Shown here one piece after another: positions 1-10,219 of a DNA stretch of 64,000 nt. Under the pieces are notes generated by a model, which was not told where the DNA came from, searched no databases, and worked only from the letters and a program-made list of their open reading frames with translations. Source of the DNA: Rhineura floridana. Lineage: Eukaryota > Chordata > Lepidosauria > Squamata > Rhineuridae. Numbering within the stretch: the first letter of the stretch is position 1; each line of letters starts with the position of its first letter. The stretch is taken from assembly GCF_030035675.1 (NCBI RefSeq), contig NC_084482.1:183183873-183247872 (forward strand). Reading direction: 5' to 3'. The translations under genes and the position numbers were made by a program.

Positions 1-337
1 GACCTGACAAACTGTGGCCCCAGGTTAGATCCTGACTCCTGCCTGAGCCTTAAAAGGGTCCTGTGGCAGGAGCCCGCCATCTCCTCGCGCCTCGCCGATC
101 CCCGGAGCTTCTGGTGGGATCCGATGCCCCCCAAAGCCTTAGCCGGTCCTCACACTTTGGTGGGTGAGTCCTGGTGGCAGGGAAGACCCGGCCACTCAAA
201 GGAGCCCCTGGAGGAACGGGGGAGGCGAAGAGGATGAGCCCGGATTCACACACACACACCGTCTCTCTAATTTCGCTCCTGGGCTGTGCTCCTGCCTTCT
301 TCCATTCTGTACCTGCGAGGCGTCTGTCCCCCGATCG
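1..337. other. Intergenic, nothing recognised
   Basis: I see no gene in this stretch. A short CA run lies near 248-261. Overlapping open frames on both strands show no domain or homology I can recognise. Confidence 0.5.
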
Positions 338-475
338 GGAAGGCCCGCAGCTCAGCGGGACAGCGCTTGCTTTGCCTACAGAAGGTCCGGAGTTCAACCC
401 CAGGGAGGTCTGGGAGAGACACCAGTCTGAAGCCCTGGAGAGCCGCTGCCAGTCAGCGTCGAGAATACTGTCTCT
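338..475 (+). repeat. tRNA-derived SINE, family A, diverged copy
   Basis: The sequence keeps the order seen in younger copies in this window: a box-A-like 'GCAGCTCAGCGGGACAGCG', a box-B-like 'GAGTTCAACCCCAG', then 'CTGGGAGAGAC' and 'GAGAGCCGCTGCCAGTCAG'. Other copies lie at 13165, 16758, 43608, 46811 and 57999. It is clearly aged. The family has a Pol III-type internal promoter layout. Its formal name is not known to me. Confidence 0.7.
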
Positions 476-880
476 GTGTCAAGCAGCTGCCGACGTGCCG
501 TGTCTCTGGGCGCTTTCCCTCTCCAGGTCAGAGAATAGTATTCCGCTAAGATGGAAACACCGGCCTACCTCGCGGGATTGTTGTGTAAGGGTTTGAACAT
601 AGGAGCAATGACCTCTGTATAAATGCTGAGGGGTATTATGATTCATCCAGGCCAGCCAGGGAAGCCAAGGAGGAAAAGCAACCGTGGAACTGGGGCCCGT
701 GCCATTTATTTGATATCTTTCCGGGATGTAGATCGACCTGCAAAGCGGTGGGTAAGAGGAGGGTAACGAGACATCAGGGCCCAACTGCTTTACTGCAGGA
801 AGAGGGAAACGGTGCTCGTCCGAGTGCTGTTGGACTCCAGAATAAGGGAGGAGAAAAGAAACAAGAAAAAAGTGAAGGAA
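476..880. other. Intergenic, nothing recognised
   Basis: No gene or repeat is recognised. The last part becomes purine-rich and leads into the G-rich block that follows. Confidence 0.4.
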
Positions 881-1080
881 AAAACAGCGGCGGGGGGTGG
901 AGAAGGAGAGAAGAGTGGCGGGGGGGGCAAGACAAGGGGGAGCGCGGGAGGCGGGCGTCTGGGGCGGTGGGCGGGGGGAGACGAGAGCGCGAAGAGTCCC
1001 CCGAGGGGGGGATTCAGTCGCGCAGGTGACCCGGCACAGCAGTCGCCGCTCCGCCGCCCGGTCGCCGCCGCCCGCTTCCC
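880..1080 (+). other. G-rich, CpG-rich block with G-quadruplex potential
   Basis: The + strand carries many closely spaced runs of three to eight G, for example at 892-900, 921-930, 938-942 and 960-980, with frequent CpG. This is the pattern of a CpG island edge with quadruplex potential. No TATA box or coding exon is visible. It directly precedes a stretch that looks conserved. Confidence 0.5.
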
Positions 1081-1089
1081 TCCTGCCTC

Positions 1090-1290
1090 AAATCATCTCG
1101 TTTACAGAAAATATTTGTTTGCACTATTAGTTGGTACGGGAGTTAATTACCCGAACGTGTTAGCGTGGAGGGATAGGGATAAAAGTAAGCTCCGTGTTTA
1201 TTGTGTGGGTGAGCTGTTGAGCGGCGCTTGAATAAGCTGCAATTAGGGTTAGATCGGGATTAATTAACATGTGAGTGGCAAGGTGTAAAA
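1090..1290. promoter_or_regulatory. Candidate conserved non-coding element, upstream of FEZF2
   Basis: This is complex, repeat-free, non-coding sequence with clustered homeobox-like cores (TTAATTA near 1143 and 1260, AATTAGG near 1242), a forkhead/SOX-like 'ATATTTGTTT' near 1111 and a 'TAATTAACATG' near 1261. Texture of this kind next to developmental regulators often marks enhancers. The call is inference; no alignment was possible. Confidence 0.4.
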
Positions 1291-1450
1291 GAGCTCCCAA
1301 CCCCACCCCAACCCCTATCATCTGCGGGCGAAGTTAAAGGCGGGCGGCGGAGAGAGAGAAGTTTGTGGAGGCTCATTCAACCCGTTGCTGAAGCCGGGGC
1401 GCTCCTTCGGAAGCCCCAAGTTGCCGCCTGGGCCTTCCCGGCTCAAACAG

Positions 1451-1535
1451 AATCATAGAATTGTAGAGTTGGAAGGGGCCTATAAGGCCATCCAGTCCAA
1501 CCACCTGCTCAATGCAGGTATCCAAATACTGGGAG
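1451..1535 (-). repeat. CR1 LINE 3' end fragment
   Basis: The block 'AATCATAGAATTGTAGAG' followed by 'TTGGAAGGGGCCT' and 'CATCCAGTCCAACC' is the reverse complement of the CR1 3' end, which closes with ATTCTATGATT-type octamers. The copy is severely 5' truncated. Confidence 0.75.
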
Positions 1536-1545
1536 CCAGTCACTC

Positions 1546-2299
1546 TGGCACGGAGGCAGACCGGCGGGCGAGGGAGGAGGGGCGGGATGGCTGCAGATGG
1601 GACCGGCCTGGGTCGAGAGACCTTTCTTGGAATAGGCTAGATAACCGTAGGGGGCAACCCTACCAGGCTAGCCGAAGAAATTATTGGCGACTGGGCTAGT
1701 TGGTGTAGATCTCTTTGTCATATCCAGATATACCCTGAGGACGCGGCGGGTGAGTGAGCGGAGGGTGCGGAAGACACTAGCCACGATGGCTACGCTCTCC
1801 CTCCCCTATCGGAGGCAATAAGCCTCTGAAGGCCACTGGCTGGGAATCACAAGTGTGGAGCCTGCCCCTGCGCACAGCGACAGTAGTTTGGGGTGCTGGC
1901 GACGCTGGGACCCTGCTCCCAAAAGCCTAAGGGGACTAAAACCCTCCCGAGACCCGGAGGACTACACCGCTGCCCATGGGCCACCGGTTAGCCACCGGGC
2001 GAAAAGAATGCTGGACTAGATGTGCCCTCGGGCTTATGTTCTTATGAAACTTGCAGCTTCTCTTGGGGTTAGTAGAACTCGATGTGCTTACCTGCCACAT
2101 CTCGCTTTGATTTCCATCCCTGTCGTATCCATTTTTGCCAGCAACTCCGCCAGTATGGTCCTTGGATGTTCCCATACTACAGTAAGAAAAAAACTGAGGC
2201 TGTAAGAGATATTCGAGGCCTTAAGAGAATATTATTATCACACACACGCACACACGCACACACGCACACACACACACACACAAGCTGACCTGGGAAAGG
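1546..2299. other. Intergenic with a short repeat scrap and a CA microsatellite
   Basis: No gene is seen. Positions 2008-2045 ('GGACTAGATG' through 'CTTATGTTCTTATG') match the end of a repeat also seen at 57457-57540. A CA/CG-interrupted microsatellite fills 2239-2282. Confidence 0.5.
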
Positions 2300-2435
2300 A
2301 ATCGTGCGCCACAATCCTATCGAGATTTTCTGTTAGATCCCATGAGACTTCCAATACAATCCTGTAAGTGTCTAAACATTGCCTTCTACGGGACTTACTT
2401 CCAAATAAGTATAACAGGATTGCAGACAATCCCAA
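2300..2435. repeat. Fold-back MITE, 'aatcctatg' family, diverged
   Basis: The left part 'CACAATCCTATCG' and right part 'GTATAACAGGATTG' face each other around a 'GACTTACTTCC' core. The same self-complementary layout recurs at 12465-12565 and, in fragments, at 3265, 14080 and 58853. It is likely a non-autonomous DNA transposon; its superfamily is not proven. Confidence 0.5.
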
Positions 2436-2579
2436 GGAAGTGTACATGTAGTTTCAGCCTTAGTCTTTTCTAGGAAATCCAAAACACCACCCCAGGGATT
2501 ATGCTAACTCTTCCTAAGGGGGACCCCCTTGCACTGGCCGTCTTCGGAAGAGCCTCGCTCACCTCTCCACCCCAATTCC

Positions 2580-3047
2580 TGTTGCGGAGCAGCAAAATTA
2601 GGCACTTCAGCATCTGAGTGAACTTTGTGTGTTTGAATCCTTGCTAAAGATTACACCTTCCCTGGAATTAGTCAGACTGAGACTTTAAGCTTCAAAATAA
2701 GAAATAACTACTTTCTTCTGGAAGTACATACTTGATAGGAAAGAGTTCGATATCTATCCAACTAGCTAAATTGGAGAGGCAAACACTAAGCCTAATGTTT
2801 GCCCTCATGCTTGGAGGAGAGGGAGAGACAAAGAGAACATGTCTGCTCTCCCTCTCAAGAGAAAGAAGAAGGAAGGAAGGAGATGTGGCCAACATCCTAT
2901 GCATATCAGTCTAGCAGGAAGGGAGAGTCAGCAGGAGATCAAAGGATAGGTATTAGCCTAGCAATCAGGAGGTCTCCTCTCTAGCTACCCTTTCTAACCC
3001 CATGCAGCCCCAGCCCACCAGTTCGAGTTGAACCATATATTCCAACA
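2580..3047 (-). mobile_element. Ty1/copia-type solo LTR near the FEZF2 promoter
   Basis: The element begins TGTTGC and ends CCAACA and is flanked by a perfect 5-bp duplication, ATTCC (2575-2579 and 3048-3052). Its interior ('AATAAGAAATAACTACTTT', 'GCCCTCATG', 'GCATATCAGTCTAGCAGG') matches the copia LTRs at 17871, 30404 and 40582, but it is more diverged. No internal element sequence is present, so this is a solo LTR left by LTR-LTR recombination. It lies about 3 kb upstream of the FEZF2 start codon. It is a fossil and looks older than the other LTR copies here. Confidence 0.8.
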
Positions 3048-3052
3048 ATTCC

Positions 3053-4660
3053 AACCAGTCTAGACAGCAAACCTTTGGCACCAGCGACTAGAAGCCTTGC
3101 CGCCTTGTGGTTTATAAAAAGGCAGCCTCACAACTCGGTCCTCATCCAAGACACCTAGAACTGAAACTGGAGCTCCCAATCCACTTCTGTAAAAATTACT
3201 TCTAGTTCTATGCTTAAGATATGGGATCTAGGGGAGGCGGCTCTCCATTTTGCACTCCCACCCTAATAGGCTTACCTGGAAGTAAGTCTCATGGATTTAT
3301 CCGACTTCCTTCCACATAAGAATGCCTGTAGAGGCCTACTTTTGTCTGTCTAGTAGTGCAGGGTGCATATATGCATGATTGACGGTATTCAAGCGCGATC
3401 TGAGACGTTGGCAGCCCGCTCTGCTTTAGAAGGCCGTTCTTTCTATCGCAAAGCTTCATTGTTAACCTTGAGGGCTAGAAACGTGAATTCCAATGTACCA
3501 GGAGCAGAATTTCAGGAAGGGAGGGGAAAGGAGGCTGATCTTGTGGCTGACCGAAGTTCAACGGCTTATATTGTCAATCTCTTCGCCTGACCTAGCTAGC
3601 TACATGTAAACGGAGATGGAAAGCAAATTCGAGTTGGATAGATTGGTCTGCCTTTTTTTTCTCACGACAATTTTTCCAGTGCAGAGTGTGAAGGAGGCCA
3701 GATTTGTGGGACAAAAACGCTGTATGAACAAACTTCTCTCTCTCTCTCTCCTTTCTCCCCCACACCAAACTCCTCCTCGTCTGATCCTCCCCTCCCCCCG
3801 CATCAGCTCGGCCCGTCGTGGTCGTGCCTCCTTGAGGAGGGCTTGTTGCGCTTCGCAGGGGAAACAGCGTGTCTGCAAACAGCCTCCCAAAGAGGGTCCG
3901 CGGCTGCACTCGCGCGCGCGCACTCTGGCCCTGGATTAGCCCCGCAGGAGAAGCAGACTTCCTCCAAAGGTTGGGGGGTTGTTTTTGTTTCGGGGTGTGT
4001 TTTAAAGAACTGCAAAAATAAAAGAGAGTGCGACCCTTTTCTTGCCTTGCTTTACATACTATGTAAGTCCCTCTTTCCCCGACCCCTCTCTCCGTGCCCC
4101 CTCCAAATAATCCTTCTTTTTTATTTTAGAAACAGACAAAATCAGGTGCCACGCAGCGCTATAGTGCCTCCCCCATTGAACGAGGCTTGAGGCAGCTCCC
4201 ACTGGGGGGGAGGAATAACCTAGAAGGGGGGGCAAGGAGCAAGGAGCAGTTGGGAGATTGGCCAGCCTGAGCTGCCCTCCAAAGCCCAGGTGGCAAATGG
4301 ACAATCTGTCTCAGCCACACACGCGCACACACACACACGCAGGCACACACTCCGTACTAGACAACCTCCGGGCATCGGGCAGTTGGCATTACTCCTGGTT
4401 TCATAATCCCTCACCCCAATTCTCCTCCTCCATTCGATCATTGCAAACATCCACCCCAGGACAGAAACGAAATTGCCGTTGTGTTGTAGTTGGTAAAGGC
4501 AGGTGGAGAAGGAGCGAGAGAAAAGAACTTGATTCACTCCGCTTCCCTGCTTCAAAACCGACCGCCATGCAGAAAGGAGATTTTGTCAGTTTTTCTTTTT
4601 AAATCTCACCAGAGAAATATTTCTGTTTGTTGGTTTGTTTGTTACTCGGTTTGTTTGTTT
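3053..4660. other. FEZF2 far-upstream region, no gene seen
   Basis: No coding exon is recognised. It holds a scrap of the 'aagtaagtc' MITE near 3265-3320, a CT-rich run near 3738-3760, a short CG run near 3911-3921 and a CA run near 4319-4342. Several low-complexity pyrimidine tracts are typical of DNA upstream of a CpG island. Confidence 0.45.
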
Positions 4661-4669
4661 ATTTGTTTA

Positions 4670-4890
4670 TCTGAAAGGATTTATTCGGCTTTTGGCAAAA
4701 GACCGAGAGCCGGTCTAGAGAGTTTGGGCGCCAACAGCATTCAACTAAGTTTAATTCGCATTAACGCCGCCAGGACCTCATTAACAGACCAGTTATTCAT
4801 TTTATACGGGCTCTGGGGGGAGGTGGGCTGATCTTTCATAAATTGTCACTTGATCTTCCCGGCTCGCTTTTGCAAGGGATCTGATTGAGG
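4670..4890. promoter_or_regulatory. Candidate conserved FEZF2 upstream element
   Basis: This is repeat-free, non-coding sequence rich in homeobox-like cores ('GTTTAATTCGCATTAACG' near 4748, 'CTCATTAACAGACC' near 4777, 'GTTATTCATTTTATACGGG' near 4791) plus 'CTTTCATAAATTG' near 4832. Motif density and lack of decay suggest constraint. It sits about 1.3 kb upstream of the FEZF2 start codon, where a proximal enhancer would be expected. This is inference. Confidence 0.45.
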
Positions 4891-5389
4891 ACGGGTTGCC
4901 TAAATTGGAAACGGGGAGGAGGGGGAGAGAAAGAGGGACCTGAATCATCACTAAAAAGGGGGGAGCAATACGATTCTCTTTCTCTCCCTCCACCTCTTTT
5001 GTTAAAATAAATAGAACTCCTCTCTCGGCTTCTCGGTGGCTTTTCTAGCTGCACGCTTGCTTTGCACCCAACTTGCGAATCTCACTTCCCATCTTAATTT
5101 GCCACATGCAAAACGACTCCGCTCTGCTTTGGCACGTTCCACCCCCGCCCCAAAATCGCCATCCCTCCTTTCCCTTGGAAGGGCTCTGCTCTCGCACAAG
5201 AAATCAAGGGTGTGCCTTAAATCGGAGAGGAGGGGGGTCCCTTTCTTTTCCTCCTCCTCACCCCCTCCCACCAGTCCAGACTTGAGCTGAACGTTTGGCT
5301 GGTGAAAAAAAGAAAGAACCGCGCGCTCTCCTCCCCTCATCTCTCTCCCCCCTTTCCCCCGTGGTGGCCAAAATCCCGTGTCATTCTGC

Positions 5390-5525
5390 TGGAAGTGACT
5401 TCATGTGATGTCAGCTTTAAATGTAAGAGGCAGCGATCTGACGCTGGGGAAGATGTTTGTGATCCAAATCTGACAGCGTGGCCACACCGCGGTTCTTGGA
5501 TGCGTCTTCTCGGCACTGGGCGAAG
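5390..5525 (+). promoter_or_regulatory. FEZF2: Probable FEZF2 promoter and non-coding exon 1
   Basis: The stretch is GC-balanced, repeat-free and ends with a strong donor: 'GGGCGAAG|GTAACTCG', exon end at 5525. A matching acceptor (pyrimidine tract then CAG) lies at 6082-6084, two bases before the ATG. Together they imply a 5' UTR exon and a 559-bp leader intron. A weak TATA-like 'CTTTAAATG' lies near 5412. The transcription start is not fixed by the sequence, so the left edge is a guess. Confidence 0.5.
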
Positions 5526-6086
5526 GTAACTCGTCCCAGGCCCGGCTTCCCACCTCCTCCCTTCCCTCCCCCGCCCCCAACCACCACTGTGGGACCCAAG
5601 TGAGAGAAAGATCGGCAGGGCAGGCTGTGCTCTGGGCTCTCTCCCTCCCTCTTTTCAAATCCAGGCCCACTCCACAAGGTCTCGGGAGTTTGGTCTGTTA
5701 CTTTCCTCCTCTCTTTTCTTTCTTGCGTTCTTGCTTAATGAGCAGCAATCTGGTCTCCCCGCGCGCAGTTGTTCTCTGTTCATTTGAATGTAAATGGGGG
5801 AGGAGATGCTAGGATGGGGAGGGGGGGAGAGGGAGAGGTGCTTATTAAATTGATTTGTCTGCCGGCTTTTCTGGAATGCTGAGCTGGAGGAGGACTAAGC
5901 AGAAACTGACTAAACTAAGTAGAAATTGACTAGCCTCTAGGCTTCTTTTTCTTTTCAAAAGAAATCCCATTGTTGTTTTCATCATCATCATTATTTTATG
6001 GGCGAGATCCAGCTCTTCCTCTCAAGTTTTGGTATCCTTTCCTCTGCCGCCTCCTCCCCTTCTCCCTCCCCGCCTTCTGCCCAGAG

Positions 6087-9000
6087 ATGGCCTCCTCGGC
6101 TTCGCTGGAGACCGTCATGCCTTCTGCTTGTGTCCGGAATGGAGCGGCCAACCCGGCCAAGACTCTGGCCTTCTCCATCGAGAGGATCATGGCCAAGAGC
6201 TCCGATCCCCATCACCACAAACCAGCCGCCGCCGCCGCCTTCGAGGCCAGGCGAAGCGAGTCGCCCGGCAAGAAGCTGCTGAGCCTCTGCTCGCCCATCC
6301 CGTGCGTGATCGCCCCCATCCAGCCTCTGCCAGGCTACGAGGTGCCCTCCTCCAAGACTATCCTCAACTACTCGGAGTTTTGGAAGAGCGGCTTGAGGAA
6401 CTGCGTCTCGTCTCTCGCAGGAGGCGGCGGAGGCGGCTCGACGGCCGGCGGCTTTTGCAAAGCCACCTGCGGCTTGTGTTGCAAGGGGGACCTCCATCAT
6501 CACCACCACCACCACCACCTGGGCCAGGCCGTCTTGCCCCACACCAACCGGGTGATCAAACCCCAGGTCATCAACCAGGCCCTGGCCATGCCGGCCAACG
6601 GATCTAGCCTCTACTACTTCAACTACCTGGATTCCTCCCCTTACCATCCGTCGGAGATCCTCCACGGACAGGTCTTCACCTCCAGCCTGCTTCACCACGC
6701 TCAAAGCCCGGCCGCCGCTGCCGCTGCCGCCCTCTCGGCTCATCAGAAACTTTTCTTGTTGGATAATGCAAAACTGGCCACTTTGGCCCCGCCGGAGAAG
6801 TTTTCCCATTCCCAGTATCCCCACAAGGAGCGCCTCCCTGGGCAGCTGGACCAAGTCATGAAGGAGAACACGGCCCTGGCCGGGGAAAGGAATGGCGTGA
6901 AAGCCCATCATGGCAAACTCAGCGCCGGCGGCGGCGGTGGCGGCGGCGTTGCCCCGGCGGACGGGAAACCCAAGAACTTTACCTGCGAGGTGTGCGGCAA
7001 GGTATGAAGGAACGGGGTACATACACTAGAGGGCGCACGCTCGGCCCAAGGGGCAGGGCTGGACCCGCCACAAGGACCTTTCTGCTCTGCGTGAGGATGG
7101 AATCATAATTCCTAGAATGCTTCTCACTGATTCCGCCCCCTCCCCCCCAAAAAATAACCAAAAAGTTCAGTGTGCTTTAAGCCAGAGGTTAGATCATCCC
7201 CACAGGCTCCACACACCTCCCAGAAATCTCCATCATCACAATTATTATTGGTACTAGGTTATTTTTATTTTATTATTATTAATAATTATTATTAATATTA
7301 TTATTATGTTTGCCAAAGCTGCTCTCATCCGGGAAATCCGTGGCAGAGCTGAGAACGGAAACAGGGATTCCTGATTCATAGCTCATGTTTTTAACAGCCA
7401 CTCCACACCGATGTAAAATATCTCTCGAAGGTTGAGCAGAAGCCATCTGCGGGAGAAGTGAATAGTGCCACTTCAGTGCCCTCCACACTGGCACACCTGC
7501 TTAAAGAGTCCTGTTCCCATTTTACAGATTTTGTGTGCGCGTGTTTGTGGCAGCATTAAGGTGAAGCGGCAGTCAGTGTCACGGGAATCCAGGGGGAATT
7601 TTAATCCAAGCAGTTGCAGAAGTATAACCAAATACAGAATTATAACCAATCCTAGATGGCACGAGTCTTTTTTCCTTTAAATCAGAATGAAATCTTCCTC
7701 CCCCTCCCCCTTTCCATTCATGTTTGGCGATCCCGGACGGCTCATAGAGGGGGGAAACTCGTTAGCGAGCTCTTGCGGGGCTAAAAAGTTGCGTGCCTTG
7801 TGTTTCCTCGTAGGTGTTCAACGCCCATTATAACCTAACCCGCCACATGCCGGTTCACACAGGAGCCAGGCCCTTCGTATGCAAAGTTTGCGGGAAAGGG
7901 TTCCGCCAGGCCAGCACTCTCTGTAGACACAAAATCATCCACACGCAGGTACGGTTGGTTAAAAGTTGTCAGCGTCCGATCGGTGTTGATTTGTCTTCCC
8001 CGAAAACTCTAGCCGTATACGCCCAGGCTTTCTCGGCTAGGGCATCGAAAGCAAAAGTTGTGGTGAATCATTTTACTGCCCGTTATTTTACCTCTTTAAA
8101 ACGTCCTCTCCCCCAACAGGAAAAACCCCATAAGTGTAACCAATGCGGAAAAGCCTTCAATAGAAGTTCCACGTTAAACACTCACATTAGGATCCATGCG
8201 GGCTACAAACCTTTTGTGTGCGAGTTTTGCGGCAAAGGATTTCATCAAAAAGGTATCTCGATACAATAGTGTTTTTATTCCGATTTTCTATCACGGGAGG
8301 GAGAATGGAGGGGTTGTTAAATTATTAATGATTGCTAAAAGGGGTAGAAGGCTACTTTTTCAGGAGGAGAAACCTGGTTTCCTTATTATTCGAAGTAAGG
8401 AGGAGAAAATTATTCATTGGGACAATCATTTGAAAAAATGAGGAAGTGGATAGACGAAATATAAGAATTACCCACCGATTAAGGCGTCTATTCAATTTCT
8501 GCTCCCAGCAGAGCAGAAGCTTCCAGACAGAATATTGCGACGCTTCCAAATTGAATCTTGCGGTCCTGTCGCATTCCAAAAAAGCAGCCACGGTATTTAT
8601 CGTATTTAGAGGCTGCTAGGGGGTGACCTCCCCCCTCCTTCCTGTCCCTCAAAAGTTCTTAAGGCTTAAGCCCTGAGGCTATAACGAAAGACTAGTTCAA
8701 ACCCGTCACTTGTTATTAGCAGCGATTAAAATGAATTCAGTCCACTTAGGGCACGATCCAGCCAAAATGAAAGCACTTTTTGAAATTCCCCTTGATTTCT
8801 ACGGGAGAGTTAGTCAACACTCACTTCACTGTCTCCTTTTCAGGTCAACGGGACTTTAAAGTGTTTAACTTGGGCTGGACTTTCTCTTTAACTGAAAGGG
8901 AAGATCGTGTCATTTTCACTGGGCCTTGCCGGCAAAAAACCTCCCTGTTCTGCCTCGTGTTTACACAAGGCCACGTATTTTTCTAAACGGGAAGAGGTTG

Positions 9001-9332
9001 AGGAAATAACGTTTCGGAAGAGCCTGCAACGATTTCCCCTGCATGGACACGGCTAGATATCCCGCACACCTCCAGCTTTAAATCTGGAGCGTTGTCTTCC
9101 TACCCCCCTCTTTTTAAAAATCCGGGTCCTCCCATTAGCTCGGGGTCAGGACGCTGACCCGGCCTCTAATTTTTTGATTCGTCGCTTTTTTGCTGCTCTG
9201 CCTTGACACAGACTGAGCTTGACAACTTCTCCACCACCCCTTGGAGGACACTTCCTAATGAAGCCTTGCAACAGAAACTCTTTGCTCCGATGGGGACGTT
9301 TATTTTCAAAATATAGCCTGAGAGAAAAATCG

Positions 9333-9389
<57 letters not shown>

Positions 9390-9721
9390 CATCCTGAACA
9401 AGCCCTCTTCAAACTAACCACCTAATTTCTCTCTCGCGCGCAGGGAATTATAAAAACCACAAATTGACCCACAGCGGCGAGAAGCAGTACAAGTGCACCA
9501 TCTGCAATAAAGCTTTCCACCAGATCTACAACCTAACCTTCCACATGCACACGCACAACGACAAGAAGCCTTTCACTTGTGTCACCTGCGGCAAAGGCTT
9601 TTGCAGGAACTTTGATTTAAAGAAACACGTGCGGAAGCTTCACGACACTGTCGCCGCCGCCGCCTCAGCCGCCGCCACGCCGCCTGGAGCGAAAGAGCTC
9701 TCTAGGACCCTGCAAAGCTAG
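6087..9721 (+). CDS. FEZF2: FEZF2, forebrain embryonic zinc finger transcription factor
   Basis: This nuclear C2H2 zinc-finger repressor patterns the forebrain and specifies deep-layer projection neurons. Coding exons are 6087-7001, 7814-7948, 8120-8252 and 9444-9721, all with GT-AG introns; the product is 486 residues. The start is chosen at 'MASSASLET', the conserved FEZF2 N-terminus; an in-frame ATG at 5970 is rejected. Residues 27-35 (LAFSIERIM) are the EH1 motif that binds Groucho/TLE co-repressors. Six fingers follow: 300-320 (split by intron 1), 328-348, 356-376, 384-404 (split by intron 3), 412-432 and 440-461, with all zinc ligands present. The N-terminal half has low-complexity runs: eight His at 137-144, Gly at 112-117 and 281-287, Ala at 47-51 and 209-215. 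It is longer than the human protein (about 459), mainly through such runs. The N-terminus separates it from FEZF1. Confidence 0.97.
7002..7813 (+). other. FEZF2 intron 1
   Basis: The intron splits zinc finger 1 right after its second cysteine and lysine (CGK|VFN). It starts 'GTATGAAGG' and ends 'CCTCGTAG'. An ATT/TTA-rich microsatellite lies at 7259-7308. No other feature is seen. Confidence 0.9.
8253..9443 (+). other. FEZF2 intron 3 with long GT repeat near the acceptor
   Basis: This phase-1 intron lies inside zinc finger 4. It starts 'GTATCTCG' and ends 'CTCTCGCGCGCAG'. A pure GT dinucleotide run (9335-9387) ends 56 bases before exon 4. The rest is unique-looking sequence with no transposon recognised. 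Confidence 0.9.
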
Positions 9722-10219
9722 AAAGAACGAAAAGAGAAAGGCAAGCAGGCCTGCTGAGCGAAGCAAGAGACGTCTTTCCCTTGCAATCGAAGCGAGACGT
9801 CCCAAGACTGTCCAGAAATCTTGGCGGTTTCCAAGAGGGCTGGAAAAAAATCCTGTCATCAGCCGATCTCTCGCTGTCTCGCTCCTTCACACACACACAC
9901 AAGCTGAAGGGACAACCACTTTTGGTGTGTGTCAGTATATACACACACATACATACATATATATTTACACAGATATATAAATATATATATATATATTAAA
10001 AAAAGAAACGTATTTAAATTCCGTTGCTGCTGCGGATTCAACTACGGGAATAGTTACGGATCTTGACTGAACTGAAGGCAACATTTCTCCCAAGGGCCTA
10101 CAGGACTGTAAAAATAGGCAGGCCCGACCAATCATTCTATATATGTATATATGACTGAAAATTTAAATTTTAATGTACACCCGAATAACTAATGAATATA
10201 TAATCTATGAGGCAATAAA
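9722..10219 (+). other. FEZF2: FEZF2 3' UTR with candidate poly(A) signal
   Basis: After the TAG at 9719-9721 there is an AT-rich UTR with CA/TA simple repeats (9890-9900 and 9935-10000). The first canonical AATAAA lies at 10214-10219; further AATAAA-like hexamers lie near 10275-10290. The true cleavage site is not fixed by sequence. Confidence 0.5.

Noticed and set aside
174-596. 140-codon open frame as a gene
   Set aside because: Much of it overlaps a SINE, and it has no domain.
2239-2282. CRISPR-like or structured repeat
   Set aside because: It is a simple CA microsatellite with CG interruptions in a vertebrate genome.
5970-6086. N-terminal extension of FEZF2 from an upstream ATG
   Set aside because: The conserved protein begins MASSASLET at 6087, and the extra residues fall in a probable leader intron ending at 6084.
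5991-7022. Long open frame antisense to FEZF2 exon 1 (343 codons)
   Set aside because: It mirrors the GC-rich coding exon on the other strand, has no recognisable domain, and is best explained as a shadow frame.
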